A stretch of 64,000 bases of DNA from Vishniacozyma victoriae. Its lineage: Eukaryota; Basidiomycota; Tremellomycetes; Tremellales; Bulleribasidiaceae. The notes under the pieces are model-generated. The model worked only from the letters and a program-made list of their open reading frames with translations. It was not told the DNA's origin and made no database searches. The stretch is taken from the NCBI GenBank assembly GCA_017654735.1, contig JADPYG010000006.1, positions 1 through 64,000 on the forward strand, written 5' to 3'. The position numbers were made by a program, and so were the translations under genes. How positions within the stretch are numbered: position 1 is the first letter of the stretch; the number at the start of each line of letters is the position of its first letter. Below are positions 1-11,530 of this stretch, in pieces.

Positions 1-647
1 CATTTTAGCTTTTGTCTCTGCTGTATGTTTGAACCCAGTGGGGCGATATGCGAATTTAAGGATGTTATATTCAGGTTTGTACTCATCTAGAAAGAATTGT
101 TCTCGAGCTGTAACGTCGTCTGTTGTATCACCAAAGGCGGGAAAGGGGCCAAGAAGCGTAAAGCGGACGGCTCGGTAGGTTCCTAATACAGGAGACCCGA
201 GCAGGATCTGATATCCAGGATGACGATACGCCTAGTGCAGGCGGACAAAGCGATAGCGAGGAGGAAAAGAAGCCGAAGATCAGTACACCTCGTCAGAAAG
301 CCGCTGCACGAGTCAAGAGCGAGCAGGAAGAGGTCGAGAGTCCGATCAAAAAGGTGAGTCCATATCAACAATGACGTTTACAACGTCTGACTGACCAAGT
401 TCTCCACGAACCTGCTCTCGATATACTCAATCACACACCTCACCCTCACTCCGACTAATGGCGCAATCCGCTTCGCTCGATTTATTGTATCGTCATCCCC
501 CAATTCGCTTGGACCCTCTAGCCCCGCAAATCAGCCGGTACATCATCGGCAAGAGGTTCAGCCAAGAAATCAAAAGGATCACGCAAATCCGGCGTCAAGG
601 CGGAACCACAGTCGGACGCTTCATCGGATTTATCAGACGCTCCATAA
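1..647 (+). CDS. 3' end of a K/E/S-rich nuclear-type protein (partial)
   Basis: The 5' part lies outside the window. An open frame runs from base 2 to 157. A 34-nt intron (158-191, branch-like CCTAATAC) joins it in phase to 192-353, and the final exon 522-647 ends in TAA. The visible tail is low-complexity and charged (PSAGGQSDSEEEKKPKIS, then many K/S/R residues), with a possible SUMO site VKAEP near the end and C-terminal DLSDAP. This composition suits a nuclear or chromatin-associated protein, but no domain is visible and I assign no function. The intron after 353 may instead be two introns (354-399 and 487-521) around an in-frame exon. The first exon is the least certain part. Confidence 0.5.
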
Positions 648-1059
648 CGATAATATGAATTTTGCCGACTAAGCAGTATCTCTACTATTCATGCGATTAT
701 GGTGAGCTAGTGCTATACACTTATTGACCGAGCCACGTCCGCGCGCGCTCTCAGATCAAACTAAATTCGGAGGAGCCGAGGTGCCGAGGTCAGCTGTTAA
801 ATTCCGTCTAAATTCGGAAGATTAATCCGCCGAGTGAGGCTGGAATTCGGCTGAACTGGATCTCTGCTGAATTTTTACCGCGAACGCGACTGGGCGTGTT
901 CCCATCAGATTGACATAAGATAAAGAGCTTTGGATCGACTATTGATCGTTCTTCATTATTGCTAATAAGTCTAATAAGTTGTATTGACTCACCACGGCGA
1001 TCGTGATATAGATAAACTTCTTTACGACCTCGATCTCTGGTGTTAAATCATTTTCGGAG
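648..1059. other. Upstream region of the MFS transporter gene
   Basis: No gene is seen in this 412-bp gap. It holds the repeated element CTAAATTCGGARGA and a CCG-N8-CGG pair (separate entry), followed by an AT-rich stretch before the transporter start. Confidence 0.6.
761..822. promoter_or_regulatory. Repeated CTAAATTCGG element with CCG-N8-CGG
   Basis: CTAAATTCGGAGGA (761-774) recurs as CTAAATTCGGAAGA (809-822). The second copy sits in a CCG-N8-CGG arrangement (804-817), the spaced CGG-triplet geometry that Zn2Cys6 transcription factors bind. It lies about 240 bp upstream of a drug-type transporter, a class often controlled by such factors. Function is inferred. Confidence 0.35.
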
Positions 1060-3373
1060 ATGACCGATCCCAATTCCCCTTCGACATCGTATAAAGATTC
1101 CCTCGAACTCGTCCCCCACAAATCAGCAAACGATCCAGAGCAGGAACTAACATTCGTTAACCCATGCTACGCCGCTCCCACCCCTTTCACAGAACTCCAA
1201 CCCTTCTCAAGTCGACAGAGTCAGAGTAAAATCGAGAACAATCAACCTGAGGGAGGTCACACGTGGGATACCATTCATGAAGGTGATGAGAAGGTTTATC
1301 GAGATGGTGAAATCCAGTTAGATGAGGGAGGGAGGGAGAGGGTCATGTCGAAGACAAAGATGTTCTTGACTGCTGCGGGGATGTGCTTGACTTACTTCCT
1401 TGGAGTGTGTTTTCTCCTATCAAGACCCCTTCATGATCACCATATCTGACCATTTAGACGGCTTCATCGGCTTCTGTAACGCTCATGATCCCCGATATCG
1501 CTCGTAGTCTTGAAGTATCAGAATTGTCGGCTCAATGGGTCGTATCAGCCTATTCGCTGGCTTATGGCTGGTGAGTCCTCCCTTCCTCTTCTCACTCCTA
1601 GATCTCCCTAGGCCTCCTTTCCACTTCCCTGTTTCCCCAATGAGGCTTATCACTCGACCTCACGGATCGCGACTCCCTTCTAAGCAGAACACTGACGAGT
1701 AGTGGACTTCTATTCGCAGGTCGACTAGCCGATCTTTTTGGTCGTAAATGGTTGTACCTAGGAGGTTTATCTACTTTCTGTATCTTCTCAATCATCTCGG
1801 CCGTCATCAAGGTAAGTCAAGGTCATGCGTTGTGTTGAAGCAGCTGACACCCGAAGAATAGGATCGGATTATGTATACTTCGAGCTATTTGCGGTCTTGG
1901 TCTCGCCGTCGCTTCGCCTGCTGGATTTGGGATCGTCGGCGTTACTTTCAAGTATGAACCTGCCCGTACCATTGCATTTGCTGCTTTCGGTCTCGGAGCT
2001 CCGTTAGGAGCAGCTTGTGGTACTTTGATCGGAGGTGCAATGGCTTCGATTTCGAGGTAAGCACTTTCCACCTCAATGTTACAACTGCTGATATAGGAGT
2101 CAAGGATGGAAGTACTTGTTTTACCTACTTGGTGGTCTTGCCGTTATTCCAATCGTCATTGGTCTCATTGTTATTCCTAAAGATGATCCTTCACTGCGAA
2201 ACGTCGATGAGGATAGACGTATCGATTGGATTGGAGGGTTCATCGTTACTGCCGGATTATGTTTGTTTTGCTTCAGTCTGACTGAAAGTGGGATCGCAGA
2301 GAAAGGCTGGGCTACTCCTTGTATGTCATCCCGTCCCTTTCATCTGCTACCTATAGTCTCTCCTATGGGCTGACATCAGACGTGCCAACCCTACTTGTCA
2401 TCTCGATCCTCCTCCTCGTCGCATTCGGATTCTGGGAACGACACCTAGAACGCAACACGACCTTCCCGCCCATCGCCAAATTCTCATTATTCACTCGACA
2501 CAACTACAAAGTAACAATCATCATTATCTCGACGTTCTTCATCACAATGGCAGTTTATGGATATGTCTACCTGGCTACTATTTGGTATCAGACACATATG
2601 GGTATGACGGCTTTACAAAGTGCTATTAGGATGTTACCTTGTATGATTGCTGGGACTTTTGCTGCTGTACGTCGCAGATAGGTGGTCGGAAATCGCTTGA
2701 GATAGAGCTGATCTTTAGGGAAGTGTCATGTGGCTTGGACCGATGGTTAAAGCTCCTGTTTTGATCTTGATTGGGTGTTCTCTTAGCAGGTGAGCAATCG
2801 GGGAACGGGCGGAATGCTGATCGAAAGTATCGCATGCCTGCTCTTTGCCGTTGAACCAAAAGGAACATCTTACTGGGCATGTCAATTTATCTCTTTAATG
2901 CTCATTCCATGGGGTATCGACTTGTAAGCCCATCTGCCTCAATGCGGTCTAAATCTGAACAGTAGTATGGTCTGCCTAGGGAATGTCATGATGTCAAACC
3001 TAGTCGAGCAGTAAGTACCCTCATCCACTTCACGACAATGTCATAAGGGATAAGCTGACAGCAAGGGATGAACAATCAGTAGGAGGTGCAATCTTCCAAA
3101 CATCAATCCAAATCGGTGCCTCAATCGGAACATGCCTCGCTTCACTCGTATCAACAACCCGAGCAGAGACCACAGGTGACTTGGCAAGGGGATTGAAAGA
3201 TGGATTCTGGATGCTCACTGCTTTCGCATGGCTTGGTACGTCTTAAACATATTGCATACGGTGGGGTGCTAATGACAGTTCTGGTGGTTATTGGATTTGG
3301 ATTGAGGAGAGTCGGGCTGGCGAGGGATGTTAGAGGTGTCAATGGACCCAAAGTCGTAGCTGGACCTCATTGA
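1060..3373 (+). CDS. Major facilitator superfamily transporter, drug:H+ antiporter (Atr1-like) type
   Basis: A multi-exon gene with about eight introns. The cytoplasmic N-tail (about 110 residues) is hydrophilic. The first membrane segment follows, with TASSASVTLMIPDIARSL and then SAQWVVSAYSLAYG, as in DHA-type drug/H+ antiporters. Motif A is clear: GRLADLFGRK between segments 2 and 3. Later segments include WKYLFYLLGGLAVIPIVIGL, and the C-terminal half has KFSLFTRHNYKV, VYGYVYLATIWYQ and GAIFQTSIQIGASIGTCLAS. The protein would sit in the plasma or vacuolar membrane and export small molecules by proton antiport. Substrate cannot be read from sequence. Aminotriazole-resistance (Atr1)-like transporters are the closest family I recognise. 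TGA at 3371-3373. Confidence 0.88.
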
Positions 3374-3645
3374 TCTGGTCGACTGTATAAGATGACATGG
3401 TATCGGAGATCTGATAGAGCTTTATAATGATGTAAGATAGATTTATGGATCTAATGACAGTCAAAGGAGGTGTGTGGATTTGATCAACGTCCGAGCTCAA
3501 TATATCGATTTCAATATATTTACATTCCTTTCCTTCTCATTCATCATTCATCATTTCTCTTACTCACTTAAATTCTCACTTAGACATCTTCATCAGAACA
3601 ACATCCTCATTTCCTCTTCTACTCCGCTCAACCAACACAGTCACA

Positions 3646-4757
3646 ATGTCGAAAAGAGGTCTCTCGATGGAGGAGAAGAAAGTCAGGCGTGAGCTACACC
3701 TCTGCGTCTCGTAGAGAAAGCTGATGTCCCAGTCTTGGAGCTATTCCATGAGGAGGTAGGTAGGCGGCTCCTTCCATAAACGCCATACCTGATGTCCAGG
3801 GAGAGTTCTTTACATTCAAGGAGTTGGAGAAGATCGCTCCTAGTACGTCTCATTTCCTTTTCTCCCTCTTTTCATTTACCTTTCTCCTTCTTTTATCACA
3901 TTCACTGGACCCTGTCAGGTGACCTCAGCTGACAAATATAGAGCAGAAAGGGATTAGTAAGCTTGCATGAACTGGTCTTTGCAAAAGCTAAATCCCAGCC
4001 CAGCAGACCGTCAAGGACGTCCTCACCGAAGTAACGGGTGATAGTCTCGTACAATTCGACAAAATGTAAGCTGTTTCGGCCCTCTCTGGGTGATGACCAA
4101 GCTGATAGAATAGCGGTACCGGGAACTGTAAGATCAGCTTTTTGGGTCCGGAATGCGGAATAAAGCTGATGAAGAGATTATTGGTCATTCCCATCAGCAG
4201 CTGGAGCAGTTGTCAGCTTCCACGTTCTCCCAGGAATGATGATCAGCTGATGATGAGAAACAAGATGCCCTCGATAAAGCAAAAGCCGAGTTGGAAAGTA
4301 TCGATTCCAAACTCGCCGAATCCGCTATATCCCTCAAGGAAGCTCGAAAAGGAAGGGAAGAAACGGTGAGCTAGCCTTTGCTCTTTAGGGTAAGCTGACG
4401 TTCAGGACGAACGAGCGAAATTACTCAAAACCCTGGGAGAAGTAAATGAAACTGCTCTAGGGCTTAAATCGGAATTGGCGGCTTTTGGAGCTGCTGATCC
4501 TGTCAAATATGAGAGAAAGAAGGATGCGGTGAGGGTAGCGAAGGAGGCGGCGCAGAAGTGGACCGGTAAGCTGACGGGGCTGTGACAACACCACAAGCTG
4601 ATGGTAGATAATACTCTGATCCTGATGCAGTACGTCAAGGGCGGAGGACAGGTCGAGGACGGGCAATTGAGGACCATGTTGGGCATTGGTAAGTCCTGTA
4701 CTGATCGTGGTACGGAGCTGATATGTAGACGAGACATGGGATGATCTGCCTTTGTAG
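3646..4757 (+). CDS. MND1: Mnd1, meiotic recombination cofactor
   Basis: About nine short exons splice in frame from ATG 3646 to TAG 4755-4757, giving roughly 205-210 residues, the usual Mnd1 length. The N-terminus MSKRGLSMEEKK and the following winged-helix segment (FFTFKELEKIAPKQKGI, then QTVKDVLTEV, then IGTGNYYWSFPS) match the family's DNA-binding domain. The middle is a long coiled coil rich in K/E/A (about residues 80-170). The C-terminus carries the capping segment ending DTWDDLPL. Mnd1 pairs with Hop2 and helps Dmc1/Rad51 capture duplex DNA during meiotic strand exchange in the nucleus. It is convergent with the PRPP synthetase gene, 151 bp apart. The exon chain is confident; individual borders are by eye. 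Confidence 0.9.
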
Positions 4758-4908
4758 TCGGGATGTGTCAACTAAGGGTTGATGTGAGAGGGCTGGGGCG
4801 AATGTCAATAGAACAACCGATGCGATGCAATTCATGCGACACTCTTTCAGCTTCTCTAACGGTACATACATATTGACAATCTCCCTTCCCAGCCTAGCGA
4901 TTAGACGA

Positions 4909-6446
4909 CTAGAAGTATCCAGGTCGGAACAATGCCGAGATGGATTCACTGCATCATCAGTTTCTTGCTCTCGCGGGTTCACAGCAACTGACCCATTGTG
5001 TGTCCGTCGTATACTCTCTGCGATGATGGGAGCGATATCGACAGTTTCTAGCATACCTTCACAAGCTGCTACTCGTTCCGATTGGTCAATCGAGTTGGTC
5101 ACCTAGAAGTCAGCTCGCCCGATGCAACAAAGGCGCATAGCTTACGATGAGCTTTACGACGGGAAGACCCTTGAGATTTTCCATGGTAGTCTCACTCAAC
5201 AATCCTATTCAGTCAATTATGGTCCCCAAGCACTGAGCATCGCCAACTTACCATGAGAGATCAAGGCGTAGACCTCCTTGGCACCAGCATCTCGTAGGAC
5301 ACCGGCGGCCAATCTGACAGTATGTCCAGTATCAACCATATCATCCACCAAGATTGCGACTTTACCCTTGACATCTCCAACGAGCAGTTCCATCTTTTCG
5401 ACAATAGCGCCTTCTTCCTCTTCGTGGACTGATCCGGAATCTGATCCTGATGGGGTAGGTGGGACGGTAGGGATGAAGGCGGGTAGATCTCGTTTACGTT
5501 TACGGTTGATCAAAGCGAAATCAAGGTTGAGCTGGTCGGCTAGGGCCGTAGCACTACTCATTAGCTCATGCCGCAAGGGAACAGATCAAAGCTTACCGCT
5601 TGGCACCACCTGCATCTGGACTGACGATGATGGCGTTCTTCCATCCTGGGATTTCCTGCTTGATGTAGGTAGTGAGGATGGGTTCGGAGAATAGATTGTC
5701 GACTGGGATATCAAAGAATCCTTGGATTTGGGAAGCGTGCAAGTCGAGAGTAATGACGTGGTCGGCTCCGGCGACGGTGAGAAGGTTGGCAACAAGTCTG
5801 GACGTCAGCTTGGTATGCGATGGAGTCATCTATAGCTTACTTAGCGGTGATAGGAGCTCGAGACTTGTCCTTCTTGTCCTGCCTGGAATATGGGAAACAA
5901 GGGATGACAGCAGTAATTCGCTTGGCAGAAGCAGTCTTGCAAGCTGTAACATCAGCCTTGCCCCAAATGCTGAATTCGTAGACTAACCAGAGATCATAAT
6001 GAGCAATTCCATAAGGTGATCATTGATAGAAGGCGGACTGGGAGACTGGAGGATGAAGACATCTTCATCTCGGACCGACGAGTGGATCTGAACGGAAGTC
6101 TCGAGTGACAAGAATTTAGAGACGGAGCAAGGGGTAAGTGTAATACCGAGCCTAATGATCAGCGTCGAGCCTTCATCCGGATTCACCACCTCCGTGAAAG
6201 AAGACCAATCTGACACGGAACGTGCGAGATGGGAAACGTGTGTGTTTTTGGGGTATCGAAAGGAGGGTTTGAGGTAGAAGGCACGATGGTCTAAGAAAGA
6301 TGAGAAGTGGACATACCGAGCAGCGACGGCCTCTGCGAGCTTGGGATGGGCATTGCCTAGGTCTTATGAGCCTTTGCTGGCATATAGATGGGATAGAAGG
6401 TAGACATACCCGTGAGCAGCTTGATTGAGTTTCCAGTCTGATGCAT
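4909..6446 (-). CDS. PRS: Ribose-phosphate pyrophosphokinase (PRPP synthetase)
   Basis: Makes phosphoribosyl pyrophosphate from ribose 5-phosphate and ATP for purine, pyrimidine, His and Trp synthesis in the cytosol. The minus-strand exons start [13 protein letters not shown] and include [17 protein letters not shown] (ATP-loop region), [27 protein letters not shown], and the PRPP-binding loop [14 protein letters not shown]. The last exon is joined by a short intron so that it reads [18 protein letters not shown] and stops at 4909-4911, a normal family C-terminus. My chain gives about 355 residues against about 320 for the minimal enzyme. The excess is a Pro/Ser/Glu-rich insertion after [10 protein letters not shown]. 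Which yeast Prs paralogue it matches cannot be settled here. Confidence 0.9.
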
Positions 6447-7356
6447 TTCGTTGAGCTACGGGATGGTTTCCAAGTGTCGCGAAAGTCGTTGAAGTTCGTT
6501 AAGCTATTTCCCAGCTTTCGGTAGTCCAGTCACTGCTGGCTTTTCTTCGAGGTATTGTCTTGCTTGATGCTATGTTCTAGCCATTGACTAGTGTATGCTA
6601 CTGTCGACAAAGAGTATGTATACGACAATTTGATACTACAATATGACGGATAAGAAATATAGAATTCCTCGGTATACGACAAGGGACGGGAGCAAATACT
6701 AAAAGAGTAATATTTAAAGATGGTGACTGAGCTGCTCGACACCGTACTACTATGAACGACATCTGCAGCTATATGGTAGGCCTCTTGGGGCTCACTTGCT
6801 GGCGATCTTGTGATTTATGCCTGCCATTATCCACGTATGACATGACATATTCTGAGGTCATTCCGATATTCTGCTTCACACAATCATCCTTAGTCAGTAT
6901 ACGTTCTGCGTTAAAGTAGGTTGTCATTGCATCGCCCTCACACCTACTGGTTGAGCAAGATTTCCTCCTGCTCGTAGGGGTTGGTTATCGGTGAATTTGC
7001 TCTTGTAACACACCTCCTTGCACATTGACCCTAGACTTGTTCTGAAGATATCAGGCAGTGTAGTGAGTGTTGTGCAAACAGAATATGATCGAGAACGCAT
7101 GCATGAATTTTGCCTGTCCTCCGAGCCTCCCTGTTCCAGAATCGCTGGCTCCGATCATGCGGCGAGCCCAAAACCGGTCCTCCATAATGCACTCCCAAAT
7201 ACTGTAGTAAGCCTCGAAGCGGCCTCAAGAATGACATACTACCAGAATTCACACTCCCGGGAAAGGGGAACGATTTGCGGAGAAGTGAGACCATCGGACA
7301 CGGGTATGAATGAGCTTGTAAGCTCACCGTCTTGCGCTAAGATCATGCATCAAGTG

Positions 7357-7437
7357 CCGAGATCTCGGGATGCGAACATTGGTCTGGATAGCGCAAAGCT
7401 CGTTTGGGATCTCGGATAGACGTGCCTGTCCCGAGAT
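7357..7437. promoter_or_regulatory. CCGAGAT / ATCTCGG half-site cluster
   Basis: A perfect 12-bp palindrome CCGAGATCTCGG lies at 7357-7368. Further half-sites follow at 7409-7415 (ATCTCGG) and 7431-7437 (CCGAGAT). Four half-sites in 81 bp of non-coding DNA, about 650 bp upstream of the secreted-protein start, could be a transcription-factor array. No factor is assigned. Confidence 0.3.
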
Positions 7438-7950
7438 TCGGACGCGGAGATATTTCTACCTCATATTCCTTTTTGGAATGGAACCCAGGTCCCTGGCTCA
7501 TCGTTGTGACCCTCCACCTTCTTATCATTCGTTATGCTTACCATTGCGACGCTTTTCCTCTTGACATTCGGATGCTGATCGTACTCGCTGGTCACCTAAA
7601 TTCCGGGAGCCTTGGTAAAATCGCTTCCGTGCTCCCCGTCTCCGTACTTGCAGGATCGCGCGAATCTCGATCGAACGATCTGCTTATCGTGACTAATGTT
7701 CTCCTCCGTTCGCCAGACTTCCAAACGGGTAGTGAACGGCGGATTCCTTCGTTCTCCGAGAAATTATGTGATATGACTCAAGCACATCCTTGCCGAATGC
7801 TCGGGACCGACGACTATACGACTCCTCTGTTCACCAATGTAGAATTGACCAGTGCGAGTAGTTCGCTACCACCAAGCCACCGGGTATACACTGGGCCAGA
7901 CAGTGCTATAATTGGGCGCGTGTTGGCCGCCAATGTGATCAAGAGAAAGG

Positions 7951-7958
7951 TATAAAAA
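7951..7958 (+). promoter_or_regulatory. TATA box of the secreted-protein gene
   Basis: TATAAAAA lies 138 bp before the ATG at 8089 and is followed by a C/T-rich leader. This is a canonical core promoter for a regulated, highly expressed gene. Confidence 0.6.
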
Positions 7959-8088
7959 GGTGGTTATGAGCCCCTACACAGTTCCTCACCCACACTTCTT
8001 TTCACCTTGCCCCAGCGATCACTCAGACCCTCACAACTCCCTGCTTTGCCCACACCTCTTCCCGTATCTGTTCACTCGATAACCAACT

Positions 8089-8896
8089 ATGTACATCTCC
8101 GCTCAAAGCATCGCCGCCGCTGCAGCCATCTTTGGTCTCGGCGTCCTTCCTGCCTCCGCTGTTCCCAACGATGAGCACTCTGTCGCTGAGCGATCTTTCT
8201 TCGGGAGCTGGTTCAACACCCCACAGAACCTCTGCGATAAGCCCAACTACGGTGCTGTCGGCAAGCCCTGGGACCATAGCTCCAAGCCCGGAGCTTGGTG
8301 TGGAGGACAAAAGCCTTCTAATTCAGGACAATGGGCCCAGCTTGTAAGTTCCGCTATGCTTGGTACACAGCGATGAAGTACTGATAAGCCAGCCTTTCTG
8401 GGATGGTGGAGACTCTGTCAAATGCAAGTCGATCTTTTCCCGATTCGGCTTGAACATCTGCTTCGGTGGAAACAAGTTTACCAATCTCCCATGGGGATGC
8501 AAGCCCCCCAAGTCGGGCAACCAGCCAGTCTGTGAACTCAACTACCAGGTTCAATACCTCGACTACAAGATCGTCGCCCCCAACGGCTATTGGTCCGGTC
8601 AAACCGTCGGATCCGCCACTCAAGATCCTTCTTACCTGACCTACACCCTCGCCAACACTGTCGACGACTGTTTGAAAGCCTGCGACGGTATCGAGGGGTG
8701 CTCCTTCGTTAACACCTACTACGATACGAATGCTGACGAGGCCGACATCCCCAAGCACGCCCCAGGTGTTTTGACTTGCGCCATGTTCTCCAAGTGCGTA
8801 GGTACCGAACAAAACAACAACTTTGGTGGACAGGACGACCCCAATCAAATTTATAACTCCAACGGTTACTGCAAGTCTGGTGCTTGTGGTAAATAA
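8089..8896 (+). CDS. Secreted Cys-rich protein with PAN/apple-like segment
   Basis: Two exons (8089-8343, 8393-8896) split by a 49-nt intron encode about 250 residues. The N-terminus has a signal peptide (Ala-rich core AAAAAIFGLGVLPASA, cleavage expected near SAVP). The mature protein is rich in Cys, Asn and Gly. The segment DDCLKACDGIEGCSFVNTYY resembles the Cys-spaced core of PAN/apple domains, which bind proteins or carbohydrates outside the cell, and several more cysteines follow to a C-terminus SGACGK. Codon use is strongly C-ending, as in highly expressed genes, and a good TATA box lies upstream. Similar proteins occur in basidiomycetes as uncharacterised secreted proteins. A cell-wall or extracellular role is likely; nothing more specific is supported. 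Confidence 0.8.
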
Positions 8897-9243
8897 ATGA
8901 TACCTTGCTTAGGGAAAGCGAGTTTGTACAGAAGTTGGGACAGAGGTGTTTTTAATCTAGGAATTGATAGCGAGGGAAAATGTATATGATGCGGAACAAG
9001 TTCCGTTTAGTGACCCTCGCATCGATTGAATGACCCACAAATACGATGGGTTCCAAGGGTGTCCAGGCTGCATTGCTCCCACTTGACCGGACGAGTAGCT
9101 GATCCTGTGCTTGATTCTTTAGGAGGTTACATAGCAGCAGAGATGACGTGTATTTATATTTCAGTCTTTATCACCCAATTATGGGACTTGGACGCGGTGT
9201 AGGTATTCATATGGTCTCACTGATTACTACTATGTCAGTCACA
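8897..9243. other. Intergenic region
   Basis: 3' UTR of the secreted-protein gene and upstream region of eIF2A. No gene is seen. In-frame ATGs at 9211 and 9232 precede the eIF2A start chosen here. Confidence 0.6.
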
Positions 9244-11530
9244 ATGTCAGCTCAGTACGCTTGTAAGTTAGCAAGGGTGTAGTTCAAAGATTGGATCATG
9301 GAACTGACAAAATAGTTCGAGCCCAGAAAGCTATTGGTCTAGCAGAGAGCCCATCATTCGAGGTTACTTCTCAGGTCCCAACGTAAGTTGACGCATCCCG
9401 TACAATGTTCATACCAGCTGACAACTAGGGGTACCGCGGCTGTACGATGCCAAGGATACTCGCCTGATGGTCAATGGTTCGCATACGCCTCAGCCTCGAG
9501 GTGAGTCTACGAGCCCGCACCCGAGCCCAGGCACTCAGGCTGACGACATAGCGTACACCTCCTCCCCTCCGCTTCGACTTCTACGCAAGCTGCGCGAGAG
9601 ATCGCTCAGTCAGGTGTGGTCGCTGTCTCATTCTCGCCATTGTCCAGCACTCTATTCACATTCGAAAGACCGGTGAAATCCGAGACGGACGTGCATAGGA
9701 ATGTCAAGGCTTGGTCCGTAGAGACAGGAGAGGAGGTTGGAGGATGGCACCAGAAGACCTTTGATGACTGGTATGTCAGCTGCGGGAGCCGCTCTGCTAC
9801 TCATGCTGATAGCCAGGATCCCCGTCATCACCGCCGACGAGAGTCACCTATTCCGACCAACCAGCTCGGATCTCTTGATCTTCACGCCCGCACTAGCCCC
9901 CCGACCCGCTACACGCCTCAAGGTCGATGGTCAGATCAAGGGTCTTTTCCTCTCCACACCACAGGCTTTGCCCGAGGGGACATCATCGAGTAAACCACTC
10001 CAGCCCCACTCGGAACCTGCTGTAGCGGTATGGATTGGAGAAAAGAAGGGAGCTCCTGCGGTTGTATCGCTTTACCCTATTTCCAAACTTGTGGGCCAGA
10101 GCGCTCCGGATGCCGAGAAGACTGAGACGAGGGATATGCCCACTACAACGGCTAGGAAAGCATTCTACAAGGCCGACAAGTTGCAGGTCAAGTGGAATAA
10201 TGCTGGAACCATGGTGCGTTTTACGTTTGGGTACAAGAACATGGCTGACATCTAGGCTTTATTCCTTACGCACAGCGACGTCGACAGTACCGGTAAATCG
10301 TACTATGGTGAGACCAACCTCTACCTAGTCAGTCTGGATGGATCATTCGATGGATTAGTAGAATTGGACAAAGAGGGACCCATCGGTGATTTCGTCTGGA
10401 GCCCAACTTCAAGGGAATTTACCGTTTGTTATGGATGTAAGTCAACCCTCTTCTGAGTTGTTTACAGCTGCTGATCCGTAGACATGCCCGCCCAGGTCAA
10501 GGTGTTCGATACCCGAGGCAAGCCTGTTCACTCATTCGGCCCCAACCACCGGAACTTCTTGTCATACCAGCCTCAGGGCCGATTACTGCTCAGTGCGGGT
10601 TTCGGTAATTTAGCTGGTGGGATCGATATCTGGGAGGTCAGCACGCGGAAGAAGGTCGCCGAGTTTAAGTAAGCCTTCCTACCTTTCGCTGTATAACATA
10701 GACTGACATCACGCAGAGCCCCCAACTCTTCACATTGCGAGTGGTCACCGGACGGACGATACATTATGACCGCCACTCTCTCTCCTCGTTTACGAGTCGA
10801 TAATGGTGTCAAAATCTGGTGGTGTGCCGGTCAGCTGCTTCATATCCATCTACAGGAGGAGCTATACTCTGCCACGTTCAAGCCATCTTTATTGAAACAC
10901 ACCCCATCGTTCCCATCCGTTTTGCCTGCTGCGCCGGAGCCTAATGCAAGCGTGGCATTGAACCGGGGCAAGGGCGAGTCAAACAGTGGACGTGAGTATC
11001 CATTTAGTTTTTTTAGCTCGGAAACTGATCAGTAGCCGAGACGAAACCAGCCGGAGCCTATCGACCACCAGGAGCCCGTGGAGCACCCGCATCAGATATC
11101 TACCGACGCGACGACTCGGATGATACACCAATGTTCAAAGGAGGCAAACCCTCTGCCCGGTATATCCCAGGAGCCGGTATCCCTGGAGCACCCCCAAAAC
11201 AGCCAGTTGATGGCAAAAAGAAGAAGAACAAGAAAAAGGCGAATGGCGGAGATCAAGTTCTTGTGGAGGAAATGGGCAAAGCGACCATTGAATTGGCTCC
11301 TGTTGTCGAGGTACCAGCTACCGATGATGCTGCCGCTAAAAAGGTTCGAAACCTAGAAAAGAAAGTGAGTCCCTGTTCATATCAGTACTTGGACTGAAAA
11401 CTGATGACAGCTCAAAAGCATTGATGAACTTAAAGCCCGTGTGGCTAAAGGCGAGACCTTGGAGAAGACTCAATTGCAAAAGATTGAAAGTGAATCATCA
11501 CTTCGAGCTGAGCTTAAAGCTATTGTGTAG
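9244..11530 (+). CDS. eIF2A: Eukaryotic translation initiation factor 2A
   Basis: Multi-exon gene. The start MSAQYAFRAQKAIGL at 9244 matches fungal eIF2A N-termini; in-frame ATGs at 9211 and 9232 would only add a few residues. The body is the eIF2A beta-propeller: YSPDGQWFAYASAS, SFSPLSSTLFTFERP, HRNVKAW, then FYKADKLQVKWNNAGTMALF, YLVSLDG, GPIGDFVWSP, QVKVFDTRGKPVHSFG, NHRNFLSYQPQGRLLLSAGF and CEWSPDGRYIMTATLSPRLR, a family hallmark. The C-terminus has a Lys-rich tract and a predicted helix ending SLRAELKAIV. The protein binds 40S subunits and supports non-canonical Met-tRNA delivery and initiation in the cytosol. TAG at 11528-11530. Length and domain order are normal. Confidence 0.93.

Larger units (their letters stand above)
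6447..8088. other. Long divergent intergenic region (PRPP synthetase / secreted protein)
   Basis: About 1.6 kb without a gene I can support. Open frames at 7018-7955 occur in several overlapping frames without recognisable protein features, and I treat them as chance. The region holds a cluster of CCGAGAT half-sites near 7.4 kb and a TATA box at 7951, consistent with an extended promoter for the secreted-protein gene. Confidence 0.5.

Noticed and set aside
157..191. 17-nt intron in the first gene
   Set aside because: Too short to splice; a 34-nt intron (158-191) gives the same downstream frame and is plausible.
7018..7955. Overlapping plus and minus open frames upstream of the secreted protein
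   Set aside because: Several frames are open at once, none with a domain, signal or composition bias; the region reads as promoter.
11330..11360. GGTTCGAAACC as a tRNA B-box
   Set aside because: It lies inside eIF2A coding sequence, with no cloverleaf-forming flanks.
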